The notes below the pieces were generated by a model. It was not told the DNA's origin and searched no databases. It saw only the letters and a list, made by a program, of their open reading frames with translations. DNA of 64,000 nt. Origin: Streptomyces sp. S465 (GTDB lineage: Bacteria > Actinomycetota > Actinomycetes > Streptomycetales > Streptomycetaceae). The position numbers and the translations under genes were made by a program. Below are positions 52,184-60,806 of the stretch, in pieces; position 1 is the stretch's first letter; every line of letters starts with the position of its first letter. The stretch is taken from the NCBI RefSeq assembly GCF_026898115.1, contig NZ_CP114036.1:1612001-1676000 (forward strand). The letters run 5' to 3'.

Positions 52184-53552
52184 CGAAGGCCGGCTTCGGC
52201 CAGGTGCCGGGCTCGGCACGCATGATGTCGGCGTAGTGGCGGTAGAGGTTGCGCTGCACGCCCTCCTCGTACCTCGTCCAGTACGCCACGCCCGGGCCCA
52301 CCCAGTCCTCCACCCGCTTGGCGATGCCGACGCCCTCCATACCCATCTGGTAGTTGAGCTTGAAGTCCAGGAGGTCGGCGGCCACGGAGCGGCCGGTGCG
52401 GCTGACGGTGATCCACGGCTCGGTGTCGTCCATCTCGAACGCGCCGCCCATGGAGAACGTGCCGAGTCCGGCCCGGTAGGCCCGGTCCTTCTGCTCGGGT
52501 GTCATGTTCTTGTACACGCAGAACCAGTTCCAGATCTCGACCTGGCCGGCCCCGTGCGGCTGCCACATGCGGATGGTGACGACGCCGGTCGGCGCGTGGT
52601 GGGCGCCGTCCTCGGTCATCGGCAGCGCCAGCATCGAGAAGTTCGGGAAGACGTTGGCGACCATCACGCGGGAGCGCCGCGCGATGTCGAGCTGATGATC
52701 GCTGATGCGGCTGGTGTTGAAGGTCTCGACGAGCTCCTCGGGGAAGCCGAAGAACTTCGGACCCGGCTCGTCCTCGGTCGGCGCCATCGAGAACGACAAC
52801 GAGTGCCCGGGGGCCGCCTGGATGTGATAGCCCATCATGTTCTCGCGGAAGGGCACCGGGAAGGCTCCGATCTCCCATACCGACCGGTGCAGTGTGCCCA
52901 AGTGGTAGTCGTCACCGGAGAAGTTCTCGCTGCCCGACTTCCAGTTGGCGTCGATGACGAACCGCTGCGGCGGTCCGACCACCTCCATGCCGTGCTCGTT
53001 CAGGCCGAACAGCAGGTCCAGGTACCAGGCCATGCCGCCCAGGTACTTCTCCAGCGGTGGAGCGGACGGGTCCAGCGTCGCGAAGATCAGGCCGTGGTAC
53101 GACTGCACCCGCGCGGCCTTCGACAGCCCGTTGCTCTCCTTGGACATCCCGCCGAAGGCGTTGCGCCACAGCGGCGCACCCACCAGGTCGCCCTTCGCGT
53201 TGTACGTCCAGCCGTGGTACGGGCAGCGAAAATGCGAGGTGTTGCCCGAGTCCGCACGGCACACCTGCACACCGCGGTGCCGGCACGCGTCGAACAGGAC
53301 GTTGACCCCGCCCTCCTCATCGCGGATCACGATGAAGTTGTCCTCGCCGATCTTGCGCAGGACGTAGTCACCCTTGGCCTCGACCTCGGACTCGTGCGCG
53401 AGGTACACCCAGCACCGGCCGAAGATCTTGCGCAGTTCGAGGTCGTAGATCTCCTGGTTGCCGAACAGCCCTGCGGGGATCTCGCCGTCCACGAGCCCCG
53501 TGGCGAGTTCGTCGAGAAGCGCGTCGGCTCTCGTGCTCTTCGCCTGCGTCAT
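52176..53552 (-). CDS. Rieske aromatic ring-hydroxylating dioxygenase, alpha subunit
   Basis: The 458-residue catalytic subunit has the Rieske motif C90-R-H92 ... C110-P-Y-H113 and the mononuclear iron motif FSGDDYHLGTLH (D214, H217, H222). The beta subunit gene lies 22 bases upstream, so an alpha-n-beta-n dioxygenase is expected. It would make a cis-dihydrodiol or hydroxylate the ring of the pathway substrate. Electron donors are probably the downstream ferredoxin and NuoF-like protein. BphB-like SDRs at 57068 and 58643 could oxidise its diol product. Confidence 0.95.
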   Translation of the reverse strand: MTQAKSTRADALLDELATGLVDGEIPAGLFGNQEIYDLELRKIFGRCWVYLAHESEVEAKGDYVLRKIGEDNFIVIRDEEGGVNVLFDACRHRGVQVCRADSGNTSHFRCPYHGWTYNAKGDLVGAPLWRNAFGGMSKESNGLSKAARVQSYHGLIFATLDPSAPPLEKYLGGMAWYLDLLFGLNEHGMEVVGPPQRFVIDANWKSGSENFSGDDYHLGTLHRSVWEIGAFPVPFRENMMGYHIQAAPGHSLSFSMAPTEDEPGPKFFGFPEELVETFNTSRISDHQLDIARRSRVMVANVFPNFSMLALPMTEDGAHHAPTGVVTIRMWQPHGAGQVEIWNWFCVYKNMTPEQKDRAYRAGLGTFSMGGAFEMDDTEPWITVSRTGRSVAADLLDFKLNYQMGMEGVGIAKRVEDWVGPGVAYWTRYEEGVQRNLYRHYADIMRAEPGTWPKPAFDE

Positions 53553-53574
53553 CGCCGCGTCCCTCTCAGAAGAA

Positions 53575-54108
53575 TCAGAAGAAGATGGAAAGGTTGTGCG
53601 TGCCGATCACCGTGAGATCCAGCAGCACCTCGCGGCGCAGGAGGCGCAGCGCGCCGTTTTCCCTGCGCAACTGGTCGTGGCGTTCACCCGAGAGGAGCTG
53701 CGGCTGCGTCTGCTCCTGCCGCGTGCGGTAGACGAGGAGATTGCTCCGGACACCGACGAGGTCCGGATCCTCGGGGTCTGCGGTGACCCTGACACCGGTC
53801 ACGAAGTGTCGGATACGGGACGGCGGGTCCTCCGCCCAGGCATAGCGGGTCTCATTCCGCGCCACCCGGCTCTCCAGCGACCCGTACGTCTCGTCCAGGT
53901 GGAACGCCCCGCTGACGAACCCGGTGCCGCGCGCCCGCTCCACCGTCTGCCGGATCGGCACCTGGTAGACGACGTCGCGGCTGACCATCGCCTCCAGCCA
54001 CTCGCGTTCCCGGTAGGCGTCCAGCAGCTCGGCCTCGGTGTCCATCCACTCGGCCACCTCGTTGTAGAGGGCGCTGCCCACCCTCACTCTGACTCCGGAA
54101 CCGATCAC
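53575..54108 (-). CDS. Rieske aromatic ring-hydroxylating dioxygenase, beta subunit
   Basis: The 177-residue small subunit has the SnoaL/NTF2-like fold of ring-hydroxylating dioxygenase beta subunits: EVAEWMDTEAELLDAYREREWLEAMVSRDVVYQVPIRQ, IRHFVTGVRV and SNLLVYRTRQEQTQPQLLSGERHDQLRRENGALRLLRREVLLD. It stabilises the alpha trimer. The GTG at 54108 follows AAGGAGG. First gene of the eleven-gene operon, about 30 bases downstream of TGCATGCA site B. Confidence 0.92.
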   Translation of the reverse strand: MIGSGVRVRVGSALYNEVAEWMDTEAELLDAYREREWLEAMVSRDVVYQVPIRQTVERARGTGFVSGAFHLDETYGSLESRVARNETRYAWAEDPPSRIRHFVTGVRVTADPEDPDLVGVRSNLLVYRTRQEQTQPQLLSGERHDQLRRENGALRLLRREVLLDLTVIGTHNLSIFF

Positions 54109-54136
54109 GGAGGCCCCTCCTTTCACGAAGGTGGAC

Positions 54137-54159
54137 ACACTTTTGCATGCACTTTTGCC
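54137..54159. promoter_or_regulatory. TGCATGCA-centred site B (Rieske/NicX operon promoter)
   Basis: Read toward the oxygenase beta gene it is AAAAGTGCATGCAAAAGTGT, almost the same as site C. It lies about 30 bases upstream of the beta-subunit start, where a GntR repressor would block transcription. Confidence 0.8.
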
Positions 54160-54349
54160 TCTGGCAATAGGGCGGAGCACTCTGGTCACAGCCGCCCGGG
54201 AAGGTGTCCCCACTGGAACATACGGGCACAGGACAGCAAGGCGCTGCCGCGGCAGCTGTCGTCGAGGCGGGCTACGTGGGCAGGTCGTGCAGCGTATGGC
54301 CGGGTGCGATATGCCTGTGAGGGGAAGAACCTCCTGCGTAGGAGTCACC

Positions 54350-56773
54350 ATGGCAGGACACCGGAGCACCTCCACAGATCCGCACGATGATCCTTTCGGT
54401 GCGGCGGATCCCGTCACGGCCACCACCGATGAACAGGGCATTGTGACCGGGTGGAGTGAAGGGGCGCGGCGTCTGCTCGGCTACCGATCAGGGGATGTCG
54501 TGGGGCGGCCGGCTGTCGGACTTCTCGCTGAGGATGTTCATCCTGCCGGGCAGTGCCTGGCCGGGCGACGGAGCTGGAGCGGCCAGGTGGCGGTGCGGCA
54601 CCGGGACGGCCGCCGTGTGACGGGTGAGCTGCTCGCGCATCGTCGGGTGACGCAGAACGGATCCGACTGGCTCCTCGTGTGGGGCACGGCCCGGGGGCCG
54701 CGCCTACCGGGGGACGGCATTCCGGCACAGTGGTGCCTCGACCAGGCGCCGTGCTCTCTGGCGATCTTCGACACGGATCTGCGGTACGTGCTGACGAACG
54801 CCGACAACGAACGCCTGGTCGCTCTCACCACGGACCAGCTGCGCGGTTTGCGCGTGGTGGAGGCGCACCCACACCCGGAGTGCGAGAAGATCGAGCGCGC
54901 CATGCGCCGCGTAGTGGACACCGGTGATCGGCAGTACCTCGAGATCTACCTGCGCGTCCCGGGCGAGAGGCGCGAACATGCGTGGGCGATCCATCTCGCC
55001 CCGCTGAACGACCCGGCCGGTCGCCTGTGCGGCGTGTGCTTCGCGGCGCAGGACACCACCGAGCAGTACGAGGCACGGCAGCGGCTCCTGCTCCTCAACG
55101 AGGCCGGCACCCGCATAGGCACCAGCCTGGACATGGCCCTCACCGCCCGGCAACTAGCTGACCTGGCCGTTCCCCGGCTTGCGGATTTTGTCAGTGTCGA
55201 CCTGCTGACCAGCCTCGACGCCGGCGGCGAGCCCCCGCCCGGACCGGTGGCGGGCCCGGTCACCATGCGCCGTACCGCCCAGCTGTCCGTCCTTCAGCGC
55301 ACACCTGAGTCCGCGGTCGCACTGGGAGCGGAAGTCACGTGTCCAGAGCCTTCCCCTCCTGCCGAGTGGCTGGCGATGCCGCCGGCCACGTACCGGATGA
55401 CCGACCCCGCCCTCGCCCGGTGGGCGGATCACGAACCTGCCCAGTTCGCCCGCCTCCGCGACGCGGGGACTCATTCGGTGATGGTGGTGCCCCTGCGGGC
55501 CCGCGGCGCCACCCTGGGGGTGGCCGTCTTCCTCCGTCATCGCAACCCAGAGCCCTTCGAGCGGGACGACCTGCTGCTGGCAGAGGAGATCACCGCCCGG
55601 ACGGCCGTCTGCATCGACAACGCCCGCCGCTACACCCGCGAGCACACGACCGCCGTCACCCTCCAGCGCAGCCTGTTGCCACAGCGGTTGGCCGAGCAGA
55701 CGGCGCTCGAGGTCGCCTCCCTCTATCTGCCCGCCGGCGCTCAGGCCGGAGTGGGCGGCGACTGGTTCGATGTCATCCCGCTGTCAGGCGCCCGGGTCGC
55801 CCTGGTCATCGGCGATGTCGTCGGCCACGGCATCCAGGCGTCCGCCACCATGGGCCGGCTGCGCACCGCGGTGCGCACCTTGGCCGACATCGATCTCCCG
55901 CCCGACGAGCTGCTCACCCACCTGGACGACCTCGTCATACGCCTCTCCGCAGAAGCCACCGCGGATTCCGACCCGCAGATGACCGGGGACATCGGTGCCA
56001 CGTGCCTGTACGCGGTCTACGACCCGGTCTTCCGCCGCTGCGCTCTGGCCCGCGCCGGCCACTTCCCGCCTGTGGTACTCGGCCCGGACGGCACCGTGGA
56101 CCTTCTCGACCTCCCCGCCGGCCCACCGCTCGGCCTGGGCAATCTCCCCTTCGAGACAGCAGAGGTCGAACTGCCCGAAGGCAGCGTCCTGGCCCTCTAC
56201 ACCGACGGCCTGGTCGACAGGCGCGACCGTGACGTCGAGGAAGGGCTCGACGCGTTGCGCCACGCCCTGGCCCGGCCCGTCGGCTCTCTTCAGGCCGCCT
56301 GTGACGCCGTGCTCGACGCGACGCTCCCCTCTCGCTCCGACGACGACATCACGCTGCTCCTCGCCCGCACCCACGCCCTGCCGGCCGACCAGATCGCCAC
56401 CTGGGACGTCCCGGCCGACCCCGCAGCCGTCGCCCGAACCCGCAAGAATGCCCTCGCCCAGCTGACCGCATGGGGACTGGAGGAACTCGCGCTCGTCAGC
56501 GAGCTCGTGGTCAGCGAACTGGTCACCAACGCGATCCGATACGGTCAGCCGCCCATCCGACTGCGGCTGATCCACGATCGCAGCCTCATCTGCGAGGTGT
56601 CCGACCACAGCAGCACGGCGCCGCACCTCCGGCGTGCCCGGGTGTTCGACGAGGGCGGACGCGGCCTGCTTCTGGTCGCCCAGCTCACCCAGCGCTGGGG
56701 AACCCGGTACGCCCGGCTCGGGAAGACCATCTGGGCCGAACAGGACCTTCCCGCCGGCTCAGCACGTGAATGA
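54350..56773 (+). CDS. PAS-PAS-GAF-SpoIIE phosphatase with HATPase domain
   Basis: The 807-residue signalling protein has two PAS-like domains (about 20-110 and 130-250), a GAF domain (about 270-430), a SpoIIE/PP2C phosphatase domain (VGGDWFDVIPL, VIGDVVGHGIQA, ALYTDGLVDRR, SDDDITLLLAR) and a C-terminal anti-sigma-factor-like ATPase domain (VVSELVTNAIRYG, DEGGRGLLLVAQL). Such proteins are common in Streptomyces and regulate sigma factors by partner switching. It is divergent from the oxygenase operon and shares its intergenic region; a direct role in the pathway is not shown. The ATG at 54350 follows AGGAG. Confidence 0.92.
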   Translation: MAGHRSTSTDPHDDPFGAADPVTATTDEQGIVTGWSEGARRLLGYRSGDVVGRPAVGLLAEDVHPAGQCLAGRRSWSGQVAVRHRDGRRVTGELLAHRRVTQNGSDWLLVWGTARGPRLPGDGIPAQWCLDQAPCSLAIFDTDLRYVLTNADNERLVALTTDQLRGLRVVEAHPHPECEKIERAMRRVVDTGDRQYLEIYLRVPGERREHAWAIHLAPLNDPAGRLCGVCFAAQDTTEQYEARQRLLLLNEAGTRIGTSLDMALTARQLADLAVPRLADFVSVDLLTSLDAGGEPPPGPVAGPVTMRRTAQLSVLQRTPESAVALGAEVTCPEPSPPAEWLAMPPATYRMTDPALARWADHEPAQFARLRDAGTHSVMVVPLRARGATLGVAVFLRHRNPEPFERDDLLLAEEITARTAVCIDNARRYTREHTTAVTLQRSLLPQRLAEQTALEVASLYLPAGAQAGVGGDWFDVIPLSGARVALVIGDVVGHGIQASATMGRLRTAVRTLADIDLPPDELLTHLDDLVIRLSAEATADSDPQMTGDIGATCLYAVYDPVFRRCALARAGHFPPVVLGPDGTVDLLDLPAGPPLGLGNLPFETAEVELPEGSVLALYTDGLVDRRDRDVEEGLDALRHALARPVGSLQAACDAVLDATLPSRSDDDITLLLARTHALPADQIATWDVPADPAAVARTRKNALAQLTAWGLEELALVSELVVSELVTNAIRYGQPPIRLRLIHDRSLICEVSDHSSTAPHLRRARVFDEGGRGLLLVAQLTQRWGTRYARLGKTIWAEQDLPAGSARE

Positions 56774-56864
56774 ATCTCGGCACTGCGCGATGGGCACTTG
56801 GCCGGCCGCGCCGCGGTCACGGGGCCGGCCGAGCCTGAGACGGACCACGGTATTGCTCACCGCC

Positions 56865-56888
56865 AAGAGTGCATGCAAAAGTGTATTC
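56865..56888. promoter_or_regulatory. TGCATGCA-centred site C (SDR operon promoter)
   Basis: The site AGTGCATGCAAAAGTGT lies between the SpoIIE gene and the SDR operon, about 180 bases upstream of the first SDR. The same 17 bases occur at site B on the other strand. Confidence 0.8.
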
Positions 56889-57067
56889 GCTTCACGGTTT
56901 CCGGTCGCCAGAGCGGCCACCGTACCTGGGCTCGCGGCACACCAGCCGCACGGTGGCTGCCGGCACGTTCCGGCCGACGACGGCGAGGCCGACGCAGCGC
57001 CTTCCCCCACGACGTCGCGCTCCGCCGTGGAATCACAGACAACTACTCAATGTATGTGGAGGTCCCC

Positions 57068-57898
57068 GTGGGAGCACTTGACGGGCAAGTGGTGGTGTTC
57101 ACCGGCGCCGGAGCGGGCATCGGTCGCGCGGTCGTCACGCGGTACGCGTCCGAGGGCGCGCGCGTCGTCGCCGTGGACATCACCGACAAGGTGAAGGAAC
57201 TGGCTGACGAGCTCGGGGGCGTGGTCATCCCGGTGGTCGCGGATGTGCGGTCCTGGGAGGGCAACGTGCAGGCGGTCGCCGCAGCCACCGAGGCCTGGGG
57301 CCGAGTCGACGTCTTCGTCGGCAACGCGGGCATCACCGATGCGGCCCGGCCGCTGGAGGACATCCCTGGACACCAGCTCAAGGCCGGGTTCGACGAGCTC
57401 TTCGGGGTGAACGTGCTCGCTCCCCTGCTCGGCGTCCGGGCGGCCCTGGACGAGCTCATCCGCTCGCGTGGCTCGGTCATCCTCACTGGCTCGTTCGCGG
57501 GGGCCAATGCCGCCGGCGGCGGCGTCCTCTACACCGCGTCGAAGCACGCAGTGCAGGGCCTGGTGCGCCAGCTCGCTTACGAACTCGCTCCGGATGTGCG
57601 GGTGAACGGTGTCGCTCCAGGGGTGGCCCCGACCCGGTTGAAGGGAACCACCGCACTCGGGCAGGCGGCCACCGACTCGGTGCTGGACGGCACCCGCGAG
57701 GCACTGCCCCTGCAGGAGATCCCGACCGTCGATGCCTACAGCGGGATCTTCACCCTGCTCGCTTCCCGTTCCGAAGCGGCCGTGATGACGGGGACGATGG
57801 TCAGTGCGGACAGTGGGCTGTCCGTCCGCGGCATCGCCCGGCCGGGTGGCCGGGTCGGGCGTACCGACGCGGGAGCGTCCAGCGGTGAGAGCCGGTGA
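57068..57898 (+). CDS. SDR dehydrogenase, cis-dihydrodiol dehydrogenase (BphB)-like
   Basis: The 276-residue SDR has VVFTGAGAGIGRAVV, FVGNAG, ILTGSFAG and YTASKHAVQGLVRQLAYELAPDVRVNGVAPG. The last block and the use of GNAG match BphB-type cis-dihydrodiol dehydrogenases, which re-aromatise dioxygenase products to catechols with NAD+. I chose GTG 57068 because GGAGG lies five bases before it; ATG 57050 is possible. First of three overlapping SDR genes. Confidence 0.9.
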   Translation: MGALDGQVVVFTGAGAGIGRAVVTRYASEGARVVAVDITDKVKELADELGGVVIPVVADVRSWEGNVQAVAAATEAWGRVDVFVGNAGITDAARPLEDIPGHQLKAGFDELFGVNVLAPLLGVRAALDELIRSRGSVILTGSFAGANAAGGGVLYTASKHAVQGLVRQLAYELAPDVRVNGVAPGVAPTRLKGTTALGQAATDSVLDGTREALPLQEIPTVDAYSGIFTLLASRSEAAVMTGTMVSADSGLSVRGIARPGGRVGRTDAGASSGESR

Positions 57899-58650
57899 CC
57901 GGGCAGGACCTGTCCGGGCATGTGGCCGTGGTCACCGGTGCGCGGCGGGGAATCGGCGCGGCGATCGCGGCGGTTCTGCTCGACCATGGTGCGACCGTGG
58001 TAACTGGTGGCCGCGATGGGGCTCTCCTCGCCCGGCAGGCCGAGGAGTTGGGCGAGCGCGGTCGCGTGATTCCCTGCGCAGCGGATCTGCGCACCGCAAC
58101 GGGCCGGACACGCTTGCTGGAGGCGGCGGGCCGGGTGGACATTCTGGTCAACAACGCCGGTGGCTTCACCCGTGCCTCCACCACCCGCGACACGACGCCG
58201 GGCGACTGGCAGCAGCAGCTCGAGATCAACCTCACCATCCCCTTCCTGCTGTGCCAGAGCGTGCTGCCCGGAATGATCGAACGAGGCTGGGGCCGCATCC
58301 TCAACATCGGCTCGGTGGTTGCCTCGGCCCCCCAACTGGGCAACGCCATCGGGTATGTGGCCGCCAAGTCCGGGCTGGTCGGTTTCACCCGGCAGCTCGC
58401 CGCCGAGGTGGCCGGGCTGGGCGTGACCGCCAATGTACTCAACCCCGGGACCGTGAAGACGGAGCACCTGGACGAGTACTTCGCCGCCTCGGACACCGTC
58501 TCGGAGCAGACGCTCAGCGCGGCCATCCCGGTCGGGCGGCTGGGCCGCCCCGACGAGATCGCCGCCATCGTCCCGTATCTGGTCTCGGACGCGAGCGGTT
58601 TCCTCACCGGATCCGTGATCGACATCAACGGAGGTGCGATCCATGCCTAG
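57895..58650 (+). CDS. SDR-family oxidoreductase (classical FabG-like)
   Basis: The 251-residue classical SDR has VAVVTGARRGIGAAIA, ILVNNAGG, NIGSVV and YVAAKSGLVGFTRQLAAEVAG with an intact Ser-Tyr-Lys set, and a C-terminal GSVIDINGGAIHA. The GTG at 57895 overlaps the previous stop (GTGA). The substrate is unknown; it may oxidise or reduce a ring-derived alcohol or ketone in the pathway. Confidence 0.92.
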   Translation: MTGQDLSGHVAVVTGARRGIGAAIAAVLLDHGATVVTGGRDGALLARQAEELGERGRVIPCAADLRTATGRTRLLEAAGRVDILVNNAGGFTRASTTRDTTPGDWQQQLEINLTIPFLLCQSVLPGMIERGWGRILNIGSVVASAPQLGNAIGYVAAKSGLVGFTRQLAAEVAGLGVTANVLNPGTVKTEHLDEYFAASDTVSEQTLSAAIPVGRLGRPDEIAAIVPYLVSDASGFLTGSVIDINGGAIHA

Positions 58651-59530
58651 TGCCGCACAGAGCGGCCCCCTGCCGCTGGCGGGAAAGGTAGCCCTGGTCA
58701 CCGGAGGCGCGGCCGGCGTCGGCCGCGCCGTGGTGCACGGGTATGTCGAGGCGGGTGCGAAGGTCGCGGTGCTGGACCGCGACGCGGACCGCCTGGGCAA
58801 GCTGTGCACGGAAATGGGTCCGGACGTCCACGGCACGGTCGGCTCGGTAGAGAAACTGGTCGACAACCAACGGGCTGTCAGCGAAGCGCTGGAGGCGTAC
58901 GGCCGCCTCGACGTGTTCGTCGGCAACGCGGGCGTCGGAGCGGGCAACCTGCCGCTCGCCCAGGTGCCGGCCGAACACCTGGAAGCTGCGCTCGACGAGA
59001 TCTTCGCCATCAACGTCAAGGGGTACCTGCTCGGCGCCCGCGCCTCCCTGGCCCCACTGCTGCGGACGCGGGGAAACATGATCTTCTCCTGTTCCCTGGC
59101 CAGCTACCGCGCGGTCGACGACGGCGTGCTCTATGTCGCGACCAAGCACGCCGACCTCGGCATCGTGCGCCAGCTGGCCTGGGAGTTCGCCCCGCATGTG
59201 CGGGTCAACGGCGTCGCTGTCGGCGTGGCCCGCACCCGCATGGAAGGTCTGCACAGCCTCGGCCAGGAGCCGATCGACGCTGTCCTCCCGGGGGCCGAGC
59301 ACGTGATCCCGCAGGGATTCATCCCAGAACCGGAGGACTACGCGGGCGCGTTCGTCTTCCTCGCCTCGGATGCCGCCCGGGTCGCCACCGGCGAGTGCCT
59401 GTGGGCCGACAGCGGGTTCGGCGTGCGCGGCATCGGCAGCCCGGCCGGGGGAAGAAACCTGCGCGCCGATGCGGTGGAGTTGCGAACACGGCGTGAGAGC
59501 GCCCGGTCCCTGATCACCGACGCCGGCTGA
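58643..59530 (+). CDS. SDR dehydrogenase, cis-dihydrodiol dehydrogenase-like
   Basis: The 295-residue SDR has VALVTGGAAGVGRAVV, VFVGNAGVG, IFSCSLASYR and YVATKHADLGIVRQLAWEFAPHVRVNGVAVGVARTRM, again close to BphB-type enzymes. It is a paralogue of the SDR at 57068, sharing the FVGNAG motif and the HVRVNGVA block. ATG 58643 follows GGAGG and overlaps the preceding gene. Two diol dehydrogenases may match two Rieske oxygenases. The hairpin at its stop codon ends the operon. Confidence 0.9.
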   Translation: MPSAAQSGPLPLAGKVALVTGGAAGVGRAVVHGYVEAGAKVAVLDRDADRLGKLCTEMGPDVHGTVGSVEKLVDNQRAVSEALEAYGRLDVFVGNAGVGAGNLPLAQVPAEHLEAALDEIFAINVKGYLLGARASLAPLLRTRGNMIFSCSLASYRAVDDGVLYVATKHADLGIVRQLAWEFAPHVRVNGVAVGVARTRMEGLHSLGQEPIDAVLPGAEHVIPQGFIPEPEDYAGAFVFLASDAARVATGECLWADSGFGVRGIGSPAGGRNLRADAVELRTRRESARSLITDAG

Positions 59531-59562
59531 GCTGCCCGGTCTCCTGAGCTGCCGGGCAGCTC
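59529..59562 (+). terminator. Hairpin terminator at the end of the SDR operon
   Basis: An 11-bp stem (GAGCTGCCCGG with CCGGGCAGCTC) starts within the stop codon of the third SDR gene and has a 12-base loop. No T-run follows. Confidence 0.7.
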
Positions 59563-59674
59563 TGCGGCATGCCCGCGTATCGCCGCTCCGGTGCGCGTTG
59601 TCCCCTTCTCAGTGCGGTGTTCTGACCAAGAACTTCCGCTGCACGGCCATTGACGTGGCTTCTGCCCGGCACAA

Positions 59675-59710
59675 AGTATTCACTTCTGCATGCACTTCCG
59701 TATGCACTCT
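59675..59710. promoter_or_regulatory. TGCATGCA-centred site D (permease pseudogene promoter)
   Basis: This site has a full TGCATGCACTT core plus a second, overlapping copy (GTATGCACTC). On the reverse strand it reads AAGTGCATGCAGAAGTGAAT, matching site C. It lies about 30 bases upstream of the permease pseudogene start. Confidence 0.78.
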
Positions 59711-59739
59711 CCGAACTCCCTTCTCCTCTTGGAGCGACC

Positions 59740-60732
59740 ATGTCGCCGGCCCAGGACGCCCCTCTCTTCCCTCCGCGGACCAGACCCACCGACGATCCCG
59801 CCGTCGTGGCCGAGCAGCGCGCCGAGGACTACAGCAACCATATGGTTCCGCTGACCGCCCGGGTCGGGCGCTGGCAGCTGACGATGTCGTACTGGTCCCT
59901 GCTCAGTGCGATGGTCTGGCTGTTCTACGGCGCGCCGGCGGCGAGCCTGTACGGAACGGTCGACGCGCTCATCGCCATCGGCATCTCGGTCGCGACCTAC
60001 TCACTGATCAACGCCCTGTTCGCCCGATGGGGCCGGCGCAGCGGCCTGAACAACCGGCGTGGTCCAAGCGATCCTCGGCCTTGCCGGAATGATCCTGATC
60101 GTGGTGTCACAGGCCCGCATCAACAGCCTCAACCACTACCAGCGTCCGCGAACTGGGGCCGATTGATCACCCATCTGATCGGTGTCCGGCTCAGCCGCAC
60201 GGTGCTGGTCGTCCTCACCTCAGCCGTGGTGTTCCTGCTGATGCTCACCGACGTCTTCAGCTACCCGCAGTCCGCACTGACCTGGCAGGGCGTGTTCCTG
60301 GTCAGCTGGGTCGGCATCGCGCTCACTCACTACGCGCTCGTACCACAGGACCGCGCCGCAGGACCGGAGTTCCGCGCGCTACGACTGCCCAGGGTCACCT
60401 GGGGACTCGGGGTGTGGCTACTCGCCTCCGCCGTCGGTATCCACCTCGCCGAGGCGCCAGGTGTGCCCACGCCGCCGGCCGGCACGGCGCAGTTGGTCGC
60501 GTTGGTGGTCAGCGCGGTGCTGTACGCAGTCGTGGTGAAGCTGCGCCCGGTGGCGGAGTCGACCGCTGCCGGCCCGCGCGGCGAAGTGGACGATCCGGCC
60601 GCCACCTGGGCCGAGTGCCACCGCTGCATGAAGGCGTACGTAGTCCTGGAGATGGACCGCGAACCGGCCTCGGGCAGCACACCGGTCTGCGACGCCTGCG
60701 CCACGACAAGTCTCGTGCCCGGACGTTCCTGA
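59740..60732 (+). pseudogene. NCS1-family (purine-cytosine permease-like) transporter, decayed
   Basis: The frame begins like an NCS1 permease (EDYSNHMVPLTARVGRWQLT, TM1-TM2) and, after about 60060, jumps to a region that in intact permeases lies far downstream. That region, in another frame, reads VVQAILGLAGMILIVVSQAR then INSLNHY. Near 60130 a single-base loss returns the frame to SANWGRLITHLIGVRLSRTV and LMLTDVFSYPQSALTWQGVF. Roughly 190 central residues (several membrane helices) are missing. The tail has two CxxC pairs (CHRC, CDAC) and may have been a zinc ribbon. The start and ribosome site are intact, but transport activity is unlikely. Confidence 0.82.
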
Positions 60733-60806
60733 CCTTCCCGACCGGCTGTCGGACGGCGCCGAGGAGCCTGTCCGACCACTTTTCCCACCTCACAGGAGGC
60801 CCGACG

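Noticed and set aside
59650..60732. Reading the permease region as one intact novel membrane protein of 331-360 residues
   Set aside because: Segments match separate parts of NCS1 permeases, one of them in a different frame, so decay explains it better than a new family.
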